From positions 1-21,794 of IMG/VR virus record IMGVR_UViG_3300037246_000282: a DNA stretch of 21,794 bases; one strand, written 5' to 3'. The DNA is from a virus. Below, one piece after another: positions 14,649-21,794 of this stretch (positions are counted from its first letter, which is position 1; each line of letters starts with the position of its first letter). The translations under genes were made by a program, and so were the position numbers. The notes beneath the pieces are model-generated. The model had not been told where the DNA came from and made no database searches. It saw only the letters and a program-made list of their open reading frames with translations.

Positions 14649-15533
14649 TTAATCCTCCTTATAAACAGCTTCAAATTCAGCCATTCTTGTTTTTCTATAA
14701 TCTTTTATTTCTTGAGCCGTCGCCCCTTTACGTTCTCTTCTTTTAACATCAGCATCTATGTACCTTTTAACAGTAGCCATATCTTCTGCAGGAATAGAAC
14801 CTTTATTATTAGTCTTAGTATTAGCAGTCCCATTTTGTACAGTGTAAGATTGGTTGTTAGGGTAAGCAATGTTCTTAGCTTGTTTAATAATCTCTGCAGT
14901 TGGTAAATACTTGTTAGTATTATAAATATTACCTACTGTTTGTTGGAAGCCCATAAACTTAATAGGATCTGTTTGTTGAAGTTTAATAGCCTCGTCGGTT
15001 ACTAACCAACCTTGCCATTCTTGAACTTTCCTCTCAGCTTCTTGTTGTTCAAACTTAGCAGGTGTTTCTTTCTCTACTTTTTCTTGAACCTCAATGTCTT
15101 TAAGTTCGTTCTTAAATTCAATAACCTCTGCTTGTTTTTCTTTTACAGTTTCAACATCAAAGTCAGCTTCTGCTTTAGTCATTTTCTTTTCAGCTTTATC
15201 GATAGCCTTTTGTAAATCAACCTTATGCCTTTCTTTTTGTTTAGTTGTAAAGTCAGTGAAGTGCTTAGATTGTTGGCTTACTGTCTTAATCAACTCATCA
15301 TTCTTATCTGCAAGCTTCTTAAGATTTTGTCTTAATACTGGCATCTCATTGAAAGTATCACCTAGATAATCCTTAGCAGATTTAGCTTTTGATGGGTCAC
15401 CTGCAAATTCTTCAGGAGATTTCCAGCCTTGAGATGTTGCAAACGGTCTAGCTTGCTCTTCACTCATACCATTTATTTCTTCAGTTGTTAAGTCCGAGAA
15501 CTTCTTCTCAACGTGTATGTTTTCCTCAGTCAT
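14649..15533 (-). CDS. Capsid scaffolding protein, 294 aa
   Basis: A hydrophilic, mostly helical protein rich in Lys, Glu, Ala and Gln, with a long coiled coil at about residues 75-175 (DLQKAIDKAEKKMTKAEADF, EKQAEVIEFKNELKDIEVQE). It ends in a basic helical segment (DADVKRRERKGATAQEIKDY ... RMAEFEAVYKED). P22 gp8 is similar in size (303 aa) and binds coat through a basic C-terminal helix-loop-helix. Position between portal and coat, length and composition all fit. AAGGA precedes the ATG directly after groES. Sequence similarity to gp8 itself cannot be judged by eye. Confidence 0.82.
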   Translation of the reverse strand: MTEENIHVEKKFSDLTTEEINGMSEEQARPFATSQGWKSPEEFAGDPSKAKSAKDYLGDTFNEMPVLRQNLKKLADKNDELIKTVSQQSKHFTDFTTKQKERHKVDLQKAIDKAEKKMTKAEADFDVETVKEKQAEVIEFKNELKDIEVQEKVEKETPAKFEQQEAERKVQEWQGWLVTDEAIKLQQTDPIKFMGFQQTVGNIYNTNKYLPTAEIIKQAKNIAYPNNQSYTVQNGTANTKTNNKGSIPAEDMATVKRYIDADVKRRERKGATAQEIKDYRKTRMAEFEAVYKED

Positions 15534-15534
15534 A

Positions 15535-15843
15535 TTATTGTTCCTTTTTTTTGTTTAATGCGAAAATATCTATATCTTGAATTATTCGATACATAACATC
15601 TCCATCCTCTATACCATCCCCAGAGTGTTCAGTGAAGTAAACCTCATCTCCCTCGCTTGGAATGTTATCTCTCAAATGGTTAAAGGCATTTTCTCCCACC
15701 TTTAATATTATACCATTATTTTTTTTGAAGGCGTTTCTAAACTTAATGTCAGTATTAAGTACCAGACCACCCTCAGATTCCTTTGTGTCTTTTAAATCAA
15801 CCGCAATCAATATGTGGTTATGAACTGGCATTAGATTTTTCAT
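15535..15843 (-). CDS. groES: Phage-encoded GroES-like co-chaperonin (Cpn10), 102 aa
   Basis: The protein aligns along its whole length with GroES (97 aa). MPVHNHILI (residues 5-13) matches RPLHDRVIV, SEGGLVLN (23-30) matches the mobile loop SAGGIVLT, NGIILKVGE (43-51) matches GEVLAVG, EGDEVYF (64-70) matches VGDIVIF, and QDIDIFA (89-95) matches SESDILA. The GroEL-docking tripeptide IVL is present as LVL (27-29). The segment after it is longer than in E. coli, and a roof-hairpin region (51-64) is present. GroES caps GroEL rings in the cytosol during protein folding. The gene overlaps the 87-aa gene by 26 bases, with GAGG 9 bases upstream, and lies right before scaffold. The partner groEL-like gene is about 4.5 kb upstream, which is unlike the usual groESL operon. 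Confidence 0.92.
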   Translation of the reverse strand: MKNLMPVHNHILIAVDLKDTKESEGGLVLNTDIKFRNAFKKNNGIILKVGENAFNHLRDNIPSEGDEVYFTEHSGDGIEDGDVMYRIIQDIDIFALNKKKEQ

Positions 15844-16081
15844 CTTCTTTTTCCTCTACTATATGTTCTATTTTTGACGTTATTATTTCCTCTATCAATT
15901 CGATTTGTGTTTTAAGTGTTAAGCTTAACTTAAAGAACTTTTCCATATCTAACGATTTAACATCTAGGCTTGTAAGTATTTTCTTGCGCTCATCAACATA
16001 ACTTTGAAGATATGAGAAAAATAATTTACCCATCTCCTCATTTTTCCAAGTCTTTAATTGTGCGTTTGTATATTCACTCAT
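15818..16081 (-). CDS. Small helical protein between portal and groES, 87 aa
   Basis: I do not recognise the family with confidence. The sequence is almost entirely helical and charged (NAQLKTWKNEEMGKLFFSYL, SLTLKTQIELIEEIITSKIE), with an acidic Glu/Lys/Ser tail and no membrane segment. A strong AGGAGG precedes the ATG, and its first base coincides with the last base of the portal stop. Its end overlaps groES. Small helical proteins are common between portal and scaffold genes in podoviruses. It may be an assembly factor, but nothing in the sequence proves this. Confidence 0.72.
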   Translation of the reverse strand: MSEYTNAQLKTWKNEEMGKLFFSYLQSYVDERKKILTSLDVKSLDMEKFFKLSLTLKTQIELIEEIITSKIEHIVEEKEDEKSNASS

Positions 16082-18018
16082 TATTTAATTCCTCCTTCCA
16101 TATCGTTGATTGTTAGTTTCTTCCCTGCTAAAGATGATAGTTCAGCCTTTTCTTTTTTAAGGTCTTTATCCTTAGCACTAATATCAACTATCTTTGCCAA
16201 AGCATTTACTCTTGCAGTAAGTGTGTCATTCTCAGCCTTAAGGGCTTCTACATTAGCCTTAGAGATTACCTCAATATCTCTTCTCTTGTTATCCTCTTTA
16301 ATATTAACAGACTGCATATCAAGTAATTGTTTTTGGCTATTCATTAATTGTAATTGAAGTTCTGCCATAGGGTCTGGTTGTGGTTGTGGTGGCTCTGTCA
16401 TAAAGTCAGGAACATTACCAACCTTCAATGCTTTAAGATAAAACTCTGTTGCTTCCTTTGCATCGATATATGGGTTGTCTAATCTAGCTTGATAAACAGC
16501 ATTTGCTCTTGTTATGTTTTGACCTTCTGTTAATGAGCTTGAACCGTTTACTGGTTCTATTTTGTAATCCTTGCTTTCTTCAAGGTCTTTAGCGTTTGCC
16601 TTACCATAATCCATTACATCAAGGTATTCATCTTTGCTTCCATATTTGTTTTCAAAGAATAATATCTTTTGGACTTCTTCTCCTAATGCTCTATGTATTC
16701 TTTTATAGATTGCCTTGAACTCATTAAGTCCTTGCTCTATCATATAAAGAGTAGTTGTTGCTGGAGTATTCATTCCAACACTTTCAGGATTGATATTTTT
16801 AATTGATGTTATTTCTTTAGCAGATTGAGTCAATGTACCCAATAACAAGAATAAAGTTTGAGAAGGTTCTTTACCTGTAAGCTCTACTATGTTGTTCTTT
16901 AAGTCCATAGCTTCGGGTATCATTTTATATTCACCCATCTTAACTCTTAAAGAACTCCCACTCTTTAATCCTGAACCTCCACCGATAATACCACCTTGAG
17001 TATTTGCAAGAGTACCAGCATCAATCAATTGATTAATAATAGAGTTGATAGTTTTATTCAATGGCATTAGCAATTGACCAAAGCCAATATCATACATTGA
17101 GTTAGTAGCGTCTTTAATGAATGGATATTTAGTGAAGTGTTCAATAGGTTCAATATTTATAACTTCTTTCTTACCGTTAAGCTTAACCATATCAGCGTCA
17201 AACCTTTTAACCATACTTAAGAATTGACCTTCTTTCATATAGGTAGCAACATAAGGTTCTTTGTATCCATCTTCATCAAGGTCATAATACATATGGTTTT
17301 CACACACTACATATTTTGTATCTTCATTAAGTTCTTCTAAATCAATCTCTACATAAACACCTGCTCTGATACGACTTACGATTTCACTTTTACTTAGTTC
17401 AAACTTATGTATCTTTATATCAGCAGACTCAAGAGACATTGCGTCGCTTATGATTATATCTTTAAAGTCAATTAATTCACTCTTAACTTTGCTTTCAATA
17501 GTACAGTAATAAGTCTTTTTAAATTGAGCCCCCATTAAAGCAAGCTTATTAAACATATAGTCTGTTGACTCTTCCCAATCATCTATACCGTATTTCAATA
17601 AGTAGTTTGTATATTTAGCAACTCTTTCAGCTTTGTCAGTCTTTCCTAAAGGTTGCATTTTAGCACCCTCTTCAGATTGATTGTCGATAACTTCTATCTC
17701 ATCTGCACCAATAACCACACCCTTAACGATGTCGTCTTGAAGTATTGCAGTACTTAACATTGCAGCAATTGAATTTGATTCGCTTAATATTAAAGGATAT
17801 TTAACATTACTTGCTCCTTCCCAAGGAAAGTTTTTCTTTGGCTCGTCTCTTTGAATCTTAGAGTGTTTAATAAGCTCTTCGTGTTCTTTAGTTCTTGCCT
17901 CGTGTTCTTTCATATCATTAGCAGATTCTGCCTTAATATTGTTTAGTAAGCCCTCTTTGTCCTTGTCTTTCATTTTATCAAGTATATTTGTACTCAATAG
18001 TATTTTATCTAGTTTCAT
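16081..18018 (-). CDS. Portal protein, 645 aa
   Basis: A podovirus-type portal that forms the dodecameric ring at the unique capsid vertex, through which DNA enters and leaves. The motif NFPWEGASNVKYPLI (residues 63-77) is a hallmark of this portal group near the N-terminus. The core has typical alternating helices and strands (FPKE-like clip region not separately resolved by eye) and GIGGGSGLKSG-type loops (IIGGGSGLKS). The C-terminus, about residues 551-635, is a long coiled coil after a Pro/Gln-rich hinge, comparable to the helical barrel of P22 gp1 (725 aa). AAGGAGA lies 7 bases upstream, inside the end of the 48-aa gene. The position directly after terminase supports the call. Confidence 0.92.
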   Translation of the reverse strand: MKLDKILLSTNILDKMKDKDKEGLLNNIKAESANDMKEHEARTKEHEELIKHSKIQRDEPKKNFPWEGASNVKYPLILSESNSIAAMLSTAILQDDIVKGVVIGADEIEVIDNQSEEGAKMQPLGKTDKAERVAKYTNYLLKYGIDDWEESTDYMFNKLALMGAQFKKTYYCTIESKVKSELIDFKDIIISDAMSLESADIKIHKFELSKSEIVSRIRAGVYVEIDLEELNEDTKYVVCENHMYYDLDEDGYKEPYVATYMKEGQFLSMVKRFDADMVKLNGKKEVINIEPIEHFTKYPFIKDATNSMYDIGFGQLLMPLNKTINSIINQLIDAGTLANTQGGIIGGGSGLKSGSSLRVKMGEYKMIPEAMDLKNNIVELTGKEPSQTLFLLLGTLTQSAKEITSIKNINPESVGMNTPATTTLYMIEQGLNEFKAIYKRIHRALGEEVQKILFFENKYGSKDEYLDVMDYGKANAKDLEESKDYKIEPVNGSSSLTEGQNITRANAVYQARLDNPYIDAKEATEFYLKALKVGNVPDFMTEPPQPQPDPMAELQLQLMNSQKQLLDMQSVNIKEDNKRRDIEVISKANVEALKAENDTLTARVNALAKIVDISAKDKDLKKEKAELSSLAGKKLTINDMEGGIK

Positions 18019-18020
18019 TC

Positions 18021-18167
18021 TTATTCTCCTTTGTTATTTTTTATGATAGGGGTTTTAATTAAATACTTTTTGCCATCTTTATATAACAATCCATATCCTA
18101 TAGGTACTAAGTCCATATCAGATATTATTATTCCTGTTGAGCGCCTTTCATTCTTAAATTCTTCCAC
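18021..18167 (-). CDS. Small GTG-started protein between terminase and portal, 48 aa
   Basis: The 160-base gap between terL and portal holds an open frame from GTG 18167 to TAA 18021. It encodes MEEFKNERRSTGIIISDMDL followed by VPIGYGLLYKDGKKYLIKTP and IIKNNKGE. AAGGAG lies 7 bases before the GTG, overlapping the end of terL, and the stop codon region (GGA GAA TAA) supplies the ribosome binding site of the portal gene, so coupling is likely. The sequence reads like a small compact beta protein (IPIGYGLLYKDGKKYLIK-type hairpin). I do not know a family. The start codon and context make it a probable real gene that simple ATG-based calling would miss. Confidence 0.72.
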   Translation of the reverse strand: MEEFKNERRSTGIIISDMDLVPIGYGLLYKDGKKYLIKTPIIKNNKGE

Positions 18168-18178
18168 CTATATTCTCC

Positions 18179-19786
18179 TTAATAACCGTCTTTTGGACCA
18201 TTATATTCTGTGTGTTCTCTTTCTTCTTTTTGAGGAAAAATTAAATTTATATCTCTTATCCTTGCTAGTGCGTCCAACATATCGTCGTGCTTACCAACAG
18301 GGAATGATGTGTATTCTAGTTTGAATGACTTTGTTAAGTCAACAATCTTCTTTTCATAGTTTTCGTACATAAGTTCTACTGGTATGAATATTTTCCTTGC
18401 TTCGAAAAGGGGTTGTAATGTATCTCTTATCCTATCTTCCTTAGGGATTCTTCCTCCTAAAGCTTCAATTCTAAAGTGGTACATTTCCTCTTTCATTCTT
18501 TCCTTAATATTGTGGACATCTGACATTAGCCCTATTTCTTCGTATCCAACCCTTAAAGGTTTATACTCTCTATGTAATTCAAATAACATATCTATTCTTT
18601 GTGTAGGGTTTAATCTATCCCTTACTATGTCAAGTAAGTATATGTTTCCATCTCCCTGAGTACCAATAACCATATAACAAGAGTAATCACTTGTCTTCTT
18701 CTTTGCGTTAGCTGGGTCAACTAATATGTACTTAATCATATTTGAATGGTCATATCCTACAGCTGGGAAATACTCAAGGTGTTTAATGTTAAATCCTTTT
18801 GCCTTATCTCCCTTTGGATTAAGTAGGTTTTGACAATGTGTAACATATGAACCCTGGTCTATCTTCTTCTTTTCCCATTGCTTTTCACTTAAGAAGATTG
18901 GCTTACCATTCATAGTACCGTCATCTGTGGCAGGGATTGTTTCTACCTTAGTTCCTCTGTCTATTATCTCGCTGTATGTATCAAACAAATGATATCGAGT
19001 TCCTGCATATCTTTTGATAGTTCCCTTCTCTGTCATCATACCCAAGTTATCGGATAACTCCCATCTCTCAGTAGTCTTGTTAATCATATCTTCTGAAGTA
19101 ACTGAGTTCTCTGTAACAACATCATCAAACGAATGTATGTCCGAGTGGAATCCTGTCTTTTGTGAATCAACTAATCCGAAGGCATAGAATGATGGCTCTT
19201 TACGAGTAGTCTTTCTCTTAACGTTTATTCCGTCTTGTTCATTCCATTGAGTAGATTGCTTCTGAGGGTGTTGGTATAATACATCAGGGAATAACTCTCT
19301 TAGTAGCACGTTTGTTTCTAAGATATATTTAATCTGTTTTAAGAATGATTTGGCAACACCAAGGTTATATGATATGATGGCTATGCTTATCTCAGGCTCT
19401 TTTAATATGTCTTGTATGTTTAAAGCTGTCGTGATAGTCAAAGACTTTAAGTGTCCACGAGCAACCAACCAAAGCTTATTAGGCTCTTTCTCTACTCTCT
19501 TACAGAAGTTAAAAGGAAACTCTGCACATCTTAACGCGTGCTTATATAGTTTATCTATCTCATCTTCACTGTTTTGTTCTTCTGTTTGTTTTCCACTATC
19601 ATCTAATATATATCTATAGTCTTCTCTGTCGATAATAGGATTGTAGAAATCCATTCCAAGGATAAACCAACATAGGAAAAACAAGTCTTCCTTAACAAGT
19701 CTTCTCATTATACCATTACGCTCTTTTACTGATAGAGTTTCTAAGTGGTCTACTAAGTCAAAATATTCTTGTCGGTTGTTTAGCAT
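18179..19786 (-). CDS. terL: Terminase large subunit (TerL), 535 aa
   Basis: The packaging motor has ATPase and headful or site-specific nuclease domains. The ATPase half shows a Walker A variant ARGHLKSL (residues 109-116), a Walker B region ending in SFDD (219-222) and the coupling motif GTRYH (262-266). The nuclease half shows a first acidic strand YILVDPA (353-359, D357), YEEIG (415-419) and HDDMLDA (500-506), which together form the RNase H-like metal site. It acts on the portal in the cytoplasm. The start overlaps the TerS stop (TAATG) with only a weak AAGAAG ahead, so coupling to TerS is likely. The length is similar to P22 gp2 (about 499 aa). No frameshift or missing motif is seen. 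Confidence 0.95.
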   Translation of the reverse strand: MLNNRQEYFDLVDHLETLSVKERNGIMRRLVKEDLFFLCWFILGMDFYNPIIDREDYRYILDDSGKQTEEQNSEDEIDKLYKHALRCAEFPFNFCKRVEKEPNKLWLVARGHLKSLTITTALNIQDILKEPEISIAIISYNLGVAKSFLKQIKYILETNVLLRELFPDVLYQHPQKQSTQWNEQDGINVKRKTTRKEPSFYAFGLVDSQKTGFHSDIHSFDDVVTENSVTSEDMINKTTERWELSDNLGMMTEKGTIKRYAGTRYHLFDTYSEIIDRGTKVETIPATDDGTMNGKPIFLSEKQWEKKKIDQGSYVTHCQNLLNPKGDKAKGFNIKHLEYFPAVGYDHSNMIKYILVDPANAKKKTSDYSCYMVIGTQGDGNIYLLDIVRDRLNPTQRIDMLFELHREYKPLRVGYEEIGLMSDVHNIKERMKEEMYHFRIEALGGRIPKEDRIRDTLQPLFEARKIFIPVELMYENYEKKIVDLTKSFKLEYTSFPVGKHDDMLDALARIRDINLIFPQKEEREHTEYNGPKDGY

Positions 19787-20268
19787 TATTTCTTCTTAAC
19801 CTTATTCATTGTTTCTTTAAATGCTTCGTCTGATACTTCGTTTATTCCTAATATTCCAGTAACATTCTTTTGCTCTACATATATCTGAGCTATTTTACCT
19901 TTTAATTCTTCCGCTTTTAACATAGGAGCTAAGTCAGCCTTTTTCATTCCCTCAACAGGTATTCCACCAACTATAACAGGGCTATTCTCAGCAAGTTTCT
20001 TTATTCTTTCTAATTCCTTAAAAGACTTCTTAGCATAATCTTTGAATATATCTTCTAATGGTCCTCTTAGTTCTTCTAGCCTTTGTATTACATTTGTATC
20101 TGATAATAGTTGAGAAGCATTACTTGAAAGAGAGCTATCTTTACTTGATTTGGCTTGGTTAGGATAGGCATTCTTATAGCACTGTAATATAGTTAAGTCT
20201 AATAGAGGTTGAGTTTCTCTTTTAAATAACTCATCTGCAAATCTTATCTTTCCACCTTTATCTGCCAT
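19786..20268 (-). CDS. terS: Terminase small subunit (TerS), 160 aa
   Basis: TerS recognises phage DNA and presents it to TerL. The N-terminal half (about residues 25-70) has the typical small-terminase pattern QCYKNAYPNQAKSS, then SNASQLLSDTNVIQRLEELR, a helix-turn-helix-like DNA-binding unit found in many TerS proteins. The second half is helical with a basic C-terminus (NKVKKK). The length matches P22 gp3 (162 aa). TTAGGAG lies 7 bases before the ATG, inside the 20-aa mini-ORF, and its stop overlaps TerL. It directly precedes TerL, as expected. Confidence 0.88.
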   Translation of the reverse strand: MADKGGKIRFADELFKRETQPLLDLTILQCYKNAYPNQAKSSKDSSLSSNASQLLSDTNVIQRLEELRGPLEDIFKDYAKKSFKELERIKKLAENSPVIVGGIPVEGMKKADLAPMLKAEELKGKIAQIYVEQKNVTGILGINEVSDEAFKETMNKVKKK

Positions 20269-20330
20269 TACATTGCTCCTAATATTAAAGCTATGTATAT
20301 AGCTCCTAGTGTTACTATTATTTTACCCAT
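20268..20330 (-). CDS. Possible 20-aa hydrophobic mini-ORF
   Basis: The gap between groEL and terS encodes MGKIIVTLGAIYIALILGAM, a short peptide that is hydrophobic throughout and could form one membrane helix. GGAG lies 7 bases before the ATG (inside the groEL stop region), and its TAA overlaps the terS ATG (TAATG). These junctions are like those of accepted genes here. However, the frame is only 20 codons, and a hairpin overlaps it, so it may instead be a leader or regulatory element. Confidence 0.45.
   Translation of the reverse strand: MGKIIVTLGAIYIALILGAM
20289..20304 (-). other. Small inverted repeat between groEL and terS
   Basis: On the minus strand, AGCTAT and ATAGCT form a 6-bp stem around an ATAC loop, followed by only three Ts. 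It lies in the groEL-terS gap, inside the 20-aa mini-ORF. It may be a weak attenuator or processing hairpin, or chance in an AT-rich sequence. Confidence 0.3.
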
Positions 20331-20331
20331 T

Positions 20332-21699
20332 CTATTTCTCCATTACATAAGCAGTGTTTAGAAGTAGTTTTGATATACCTGTTGCGCTCTCTAATGTTAT
20401 TCTTAATACCTTAGTAGAATCATATATACCATCATCTGTGAATTTTTCTGCTCTAAAGTCATATACTGAATTGTTTCTAAGTAGTCTGAAAATTAAGTAC
20501 TCTGTTTTTAGTTTAGAGTATCCTGCATTTTTACACATTTGTATGAATAGAGATTTTAAAGGTTTTCTTAATAACTTAACTTCTTTAGATACTCTTAAAA
20601 AGACAACTCCTCCACCTTGGCAGTATCCCTCCTCGAATGAACTCATTGTAGACCTTAATGCATCATCATACCTATCTAGTTTTTCTGTGACTTCTAATCT
20701 TGATGGAGCTCCTACATAAAAAGTAGCAACCTTACTTATTAATTTATCCCAATCTTTCTTTTTAACTTCTGACGGTTTGTTTTCTATTGTCTTGTCGTGA
20801 ACAAATACAGTCTTATCTTTTTCTAGGATTACTTTCTTACATTGCCCTAACCAATCTTTGTTTATATCATATGATGATTTACCTTGGTTACCATCTATTA
20901 CGAAGGCATTTGTAAGCATAGCTATATTTTCGAACTTATTGTCTACATCTGTTGTTGATACTATTGCTATTTTTGCATTTTTTTGCTGGCGGTTTATTAT
21001 GAATGTTGATATCACATCAGTATCTACTTTATCACACACTATAATTAATGGGTGTTTTTGTTTTAAAGCAATTTCTTCTGTTATTTTAAGGATTTGGTTT
21101 ATTCCCGCTAACTCATCTTTACAAACCAAGATATAAGGGTTTTCAAATACTTCTGATTTAAACTTCAGCATATCAGGAGATACTACTCCATCTCCTATTG
21201 AATAACCACTGTCTATTACGTAATGAGATTTGTTAGAATCTGATATCTCAAAGGTAACACTTCCGTCTTTACCTATCTTATGACATACTTCAGAAACGTT
21301 TTTAGATATCTCTTTATCGCCATTTGAAGATATACTTGCTATATCATATAGATTAGCTTTTGTTTTTATTGGTTTTGAAAGTTCTTTTATGTGTTTGTTT
21401 ATTAAATTTATTTCCACATCTAATTGAGAGGAAATTCTTTGAAAGTTTTTGTTTTTAAAATGATTGTAAATTGACTGAGCTAATACAGTTGAAGAAGTTG
21501 TACCATCACCAACATCATCTAATGTTTTTAAAGATACTTGTTTCATTATTTTATCAGATAGAGAATTTTCAGGAAATGCTTTTGCAACAGATACGCCGTC
21601 TTTTGTTATGTAACCATCAGGAAGAATAATATTCTTTCCTTTAGCTCCAAGTGTTAATTTAACAACATCCGCTATTTTATCTATATTTATTTTTCCCAT
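20332..21699 (-). CDS. groEL: Phage-encoded divergent GroEL-like chaperonin, 455 aa
   Basis: It aligns with E. coli GroEL (548 aa) over nearly its full length. The ATP site is kept: TLGAKG (16-21, for TLGPKG), ITKDGVSVA (31-39; D34 equals D52), GDGTT (64-68; D65 equals D87), DDALRST (345-351; D346 equals D398) and GIYDSTKV (424-431; D427 equals D495). EEG and GGGV (357-365) are also kept. The first 14 or so residues and the C-terminal GGM tail are absent, and about 19 residues are missing before YVGA (328-331). In the apical groove, Y199, Y203, F204 and L237 become V172, D176, M177 and T207, while L234 and V263/V264 stay hydrophobic. It is the first gene after a strong promoter and is upstream of terS. 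It probably folds virion proteins with the phage GroES. Confidence 0.95.
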   Translation of the reverse strand: MGKINIDKIADVVKLTLGAKGKNIILPDGYITKDGVSVAKAFPENSLSDKIMKQVSLKTLDDVGDGTTSSTVLAQSIYNHFKNKNFQRISSQLDVEINLINKHIKELSKPIKTKANLYDIASISSNGDKEISKNVSEVCHKIGKDGSVTFEISDSNKSHYVIDSGYSIGDGVVSPDMLKFKSEVFENPYILVCKDELAGINQILKITEEIALKQKHPLIIVCDKVDTDVISTFIINRQQKNAKIAIVSTTDVDNKFENIAMLTNAFVIDGNQGKSSYDINKDWLGQCKKVILEKDKTVFVHDKTIENKPSEVKKKDWDKLISKVATFYVGAPSRLEVTEKLDRYDDALRSTMSSFEEGYCQGGGVVFLRVSKEVKLLRKPLKSLFIQMCKNAGYSKLKTEYLIFRLLRNNSVYDFRAEKFTDDGIYDSTKVLRITLESATGISKLLLNTAYVMEK

Positions 21700-21743
21700 A
21701 ATTTTTCCTCTTATGTATCCTTCTTAGGAGTATATTTATCTAT

Positions 21744-21772
21744 ATAATATCAAACTTAATATTAAAAGTCAA
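21744..21772 (-). promoter_or_regulatory. Sigma70-type promoter for groEL and the late operon
   Basis: On the minus strand, TTGACT (21772-21767) is separated by 17 bases from TATTAT (21749-21744), a near-consensus pair with ideal spacing. Transcription would start about 21737, giving a leader of about 38 bases before the groEL ATG at 21699, with GAGG 7 bases before it. All downstream genes face the same way, so this promoter could drive the whole block. Confidence 0.75.
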
Positions 21773-21794
21773 CATTATTTTACTTATCCTCGTA

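Noticed and set aside
14423-14746. 107-codon open frame on the plus strand
   Set aside because: It is the antisense of the 164-aa gene and the scaffold end. The protein is a low-complexity Phe/Ser/Leu run typical of the complement of AT-rich coding DNA, with no ribosome binding site.
20354-20719. 121-codon open frame on the plus strand
   Set aside because: It lies wholly antisense to the well-supported groEL gene and has no recognisable motif.
1-21794. tRNA genes, CRISPR arrays, insertion sequences, attachment sites
   Set aside because: I saw no cloverleaf-like sequence, regularly spaced direct repeats, transposase or integrase. All clear coding is one minus-strand virion module.

Overview
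The window is the late structural region of a double-stranded DNA tailed phage or prophage. It is visibly AT-rich, and every supported gene lies on the minus strand, so the module reads from right (about 21.77 kb) to left. Gene order follows the head-tail module of podovirus P22 closely: small terminase, large terminase, portal, scaffold, coat, head-tail adaptor (gp4 role), packaged-DNA stabilisation protein (gp10), a GNAT-like gp14 protein, three DNA-ejection proteins (gp7/gp20/gp16 roles), then a tail-fibre or tailspike protein with accessory virion proteins. Most genes touch or overlap (TAATG and ATGA junctions) and have strong GGAG-type ribosome binding sites. With a good sigma70-type promoter at the right edge, this suggests a low-GC bacterial host that uses Shine-Dalgarno initiation. 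I cannot name the host.

The unusual feature is a split chaperonin pair. A divergent, shortened GroEL-like protein (455 aa) is the first gene after the promoter, and a GroES-like co-chaperonin (102 aa) sits about 4.5 kb downstream, between the portal region and the scaffold and coat genes. The GroEL keeps the ATP-site residues but lacks the N-terminal 14 or so residues, the GGM tail and, by eye alignment, the charged inter-ring contacts. This suggests a self-contained chaperone made with the capsid genes, possibly a single ring that folds the coat or another virion protein.

Layout, right to left: promoter (21.77 kb); groEL; a 20-aa hydrophobic mini-ORF; terS; terL; a GTG-started 48-aa gene; portal; an 87-aa gene; groES; scaffold; a 164-aa gene; a hairpin; a decoration-type protein; coat; a GC-rich hairpin; a 79-aa gene; adaptor; gp10-like; a 38-aa gene in the tail-needle (gp26) position; gp14-like; three ejection proteins; tail fibre; a 71-aa gene; a Lys-rich 67-aa protein; three beta-rich virion proteins; a 124-aa gene; and a tandem LamG-type protein cut by the left edge.

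I found three small genes by reading the sequence (18021-18167, 9810-9926, 20268-20330), plus the truncated gene at 1-1280. There are no tRNAs, CRISPR arrays, insertion sequences, integrase, lysis or replication genes in the window. No stretch over 300 bases lacks a gene.
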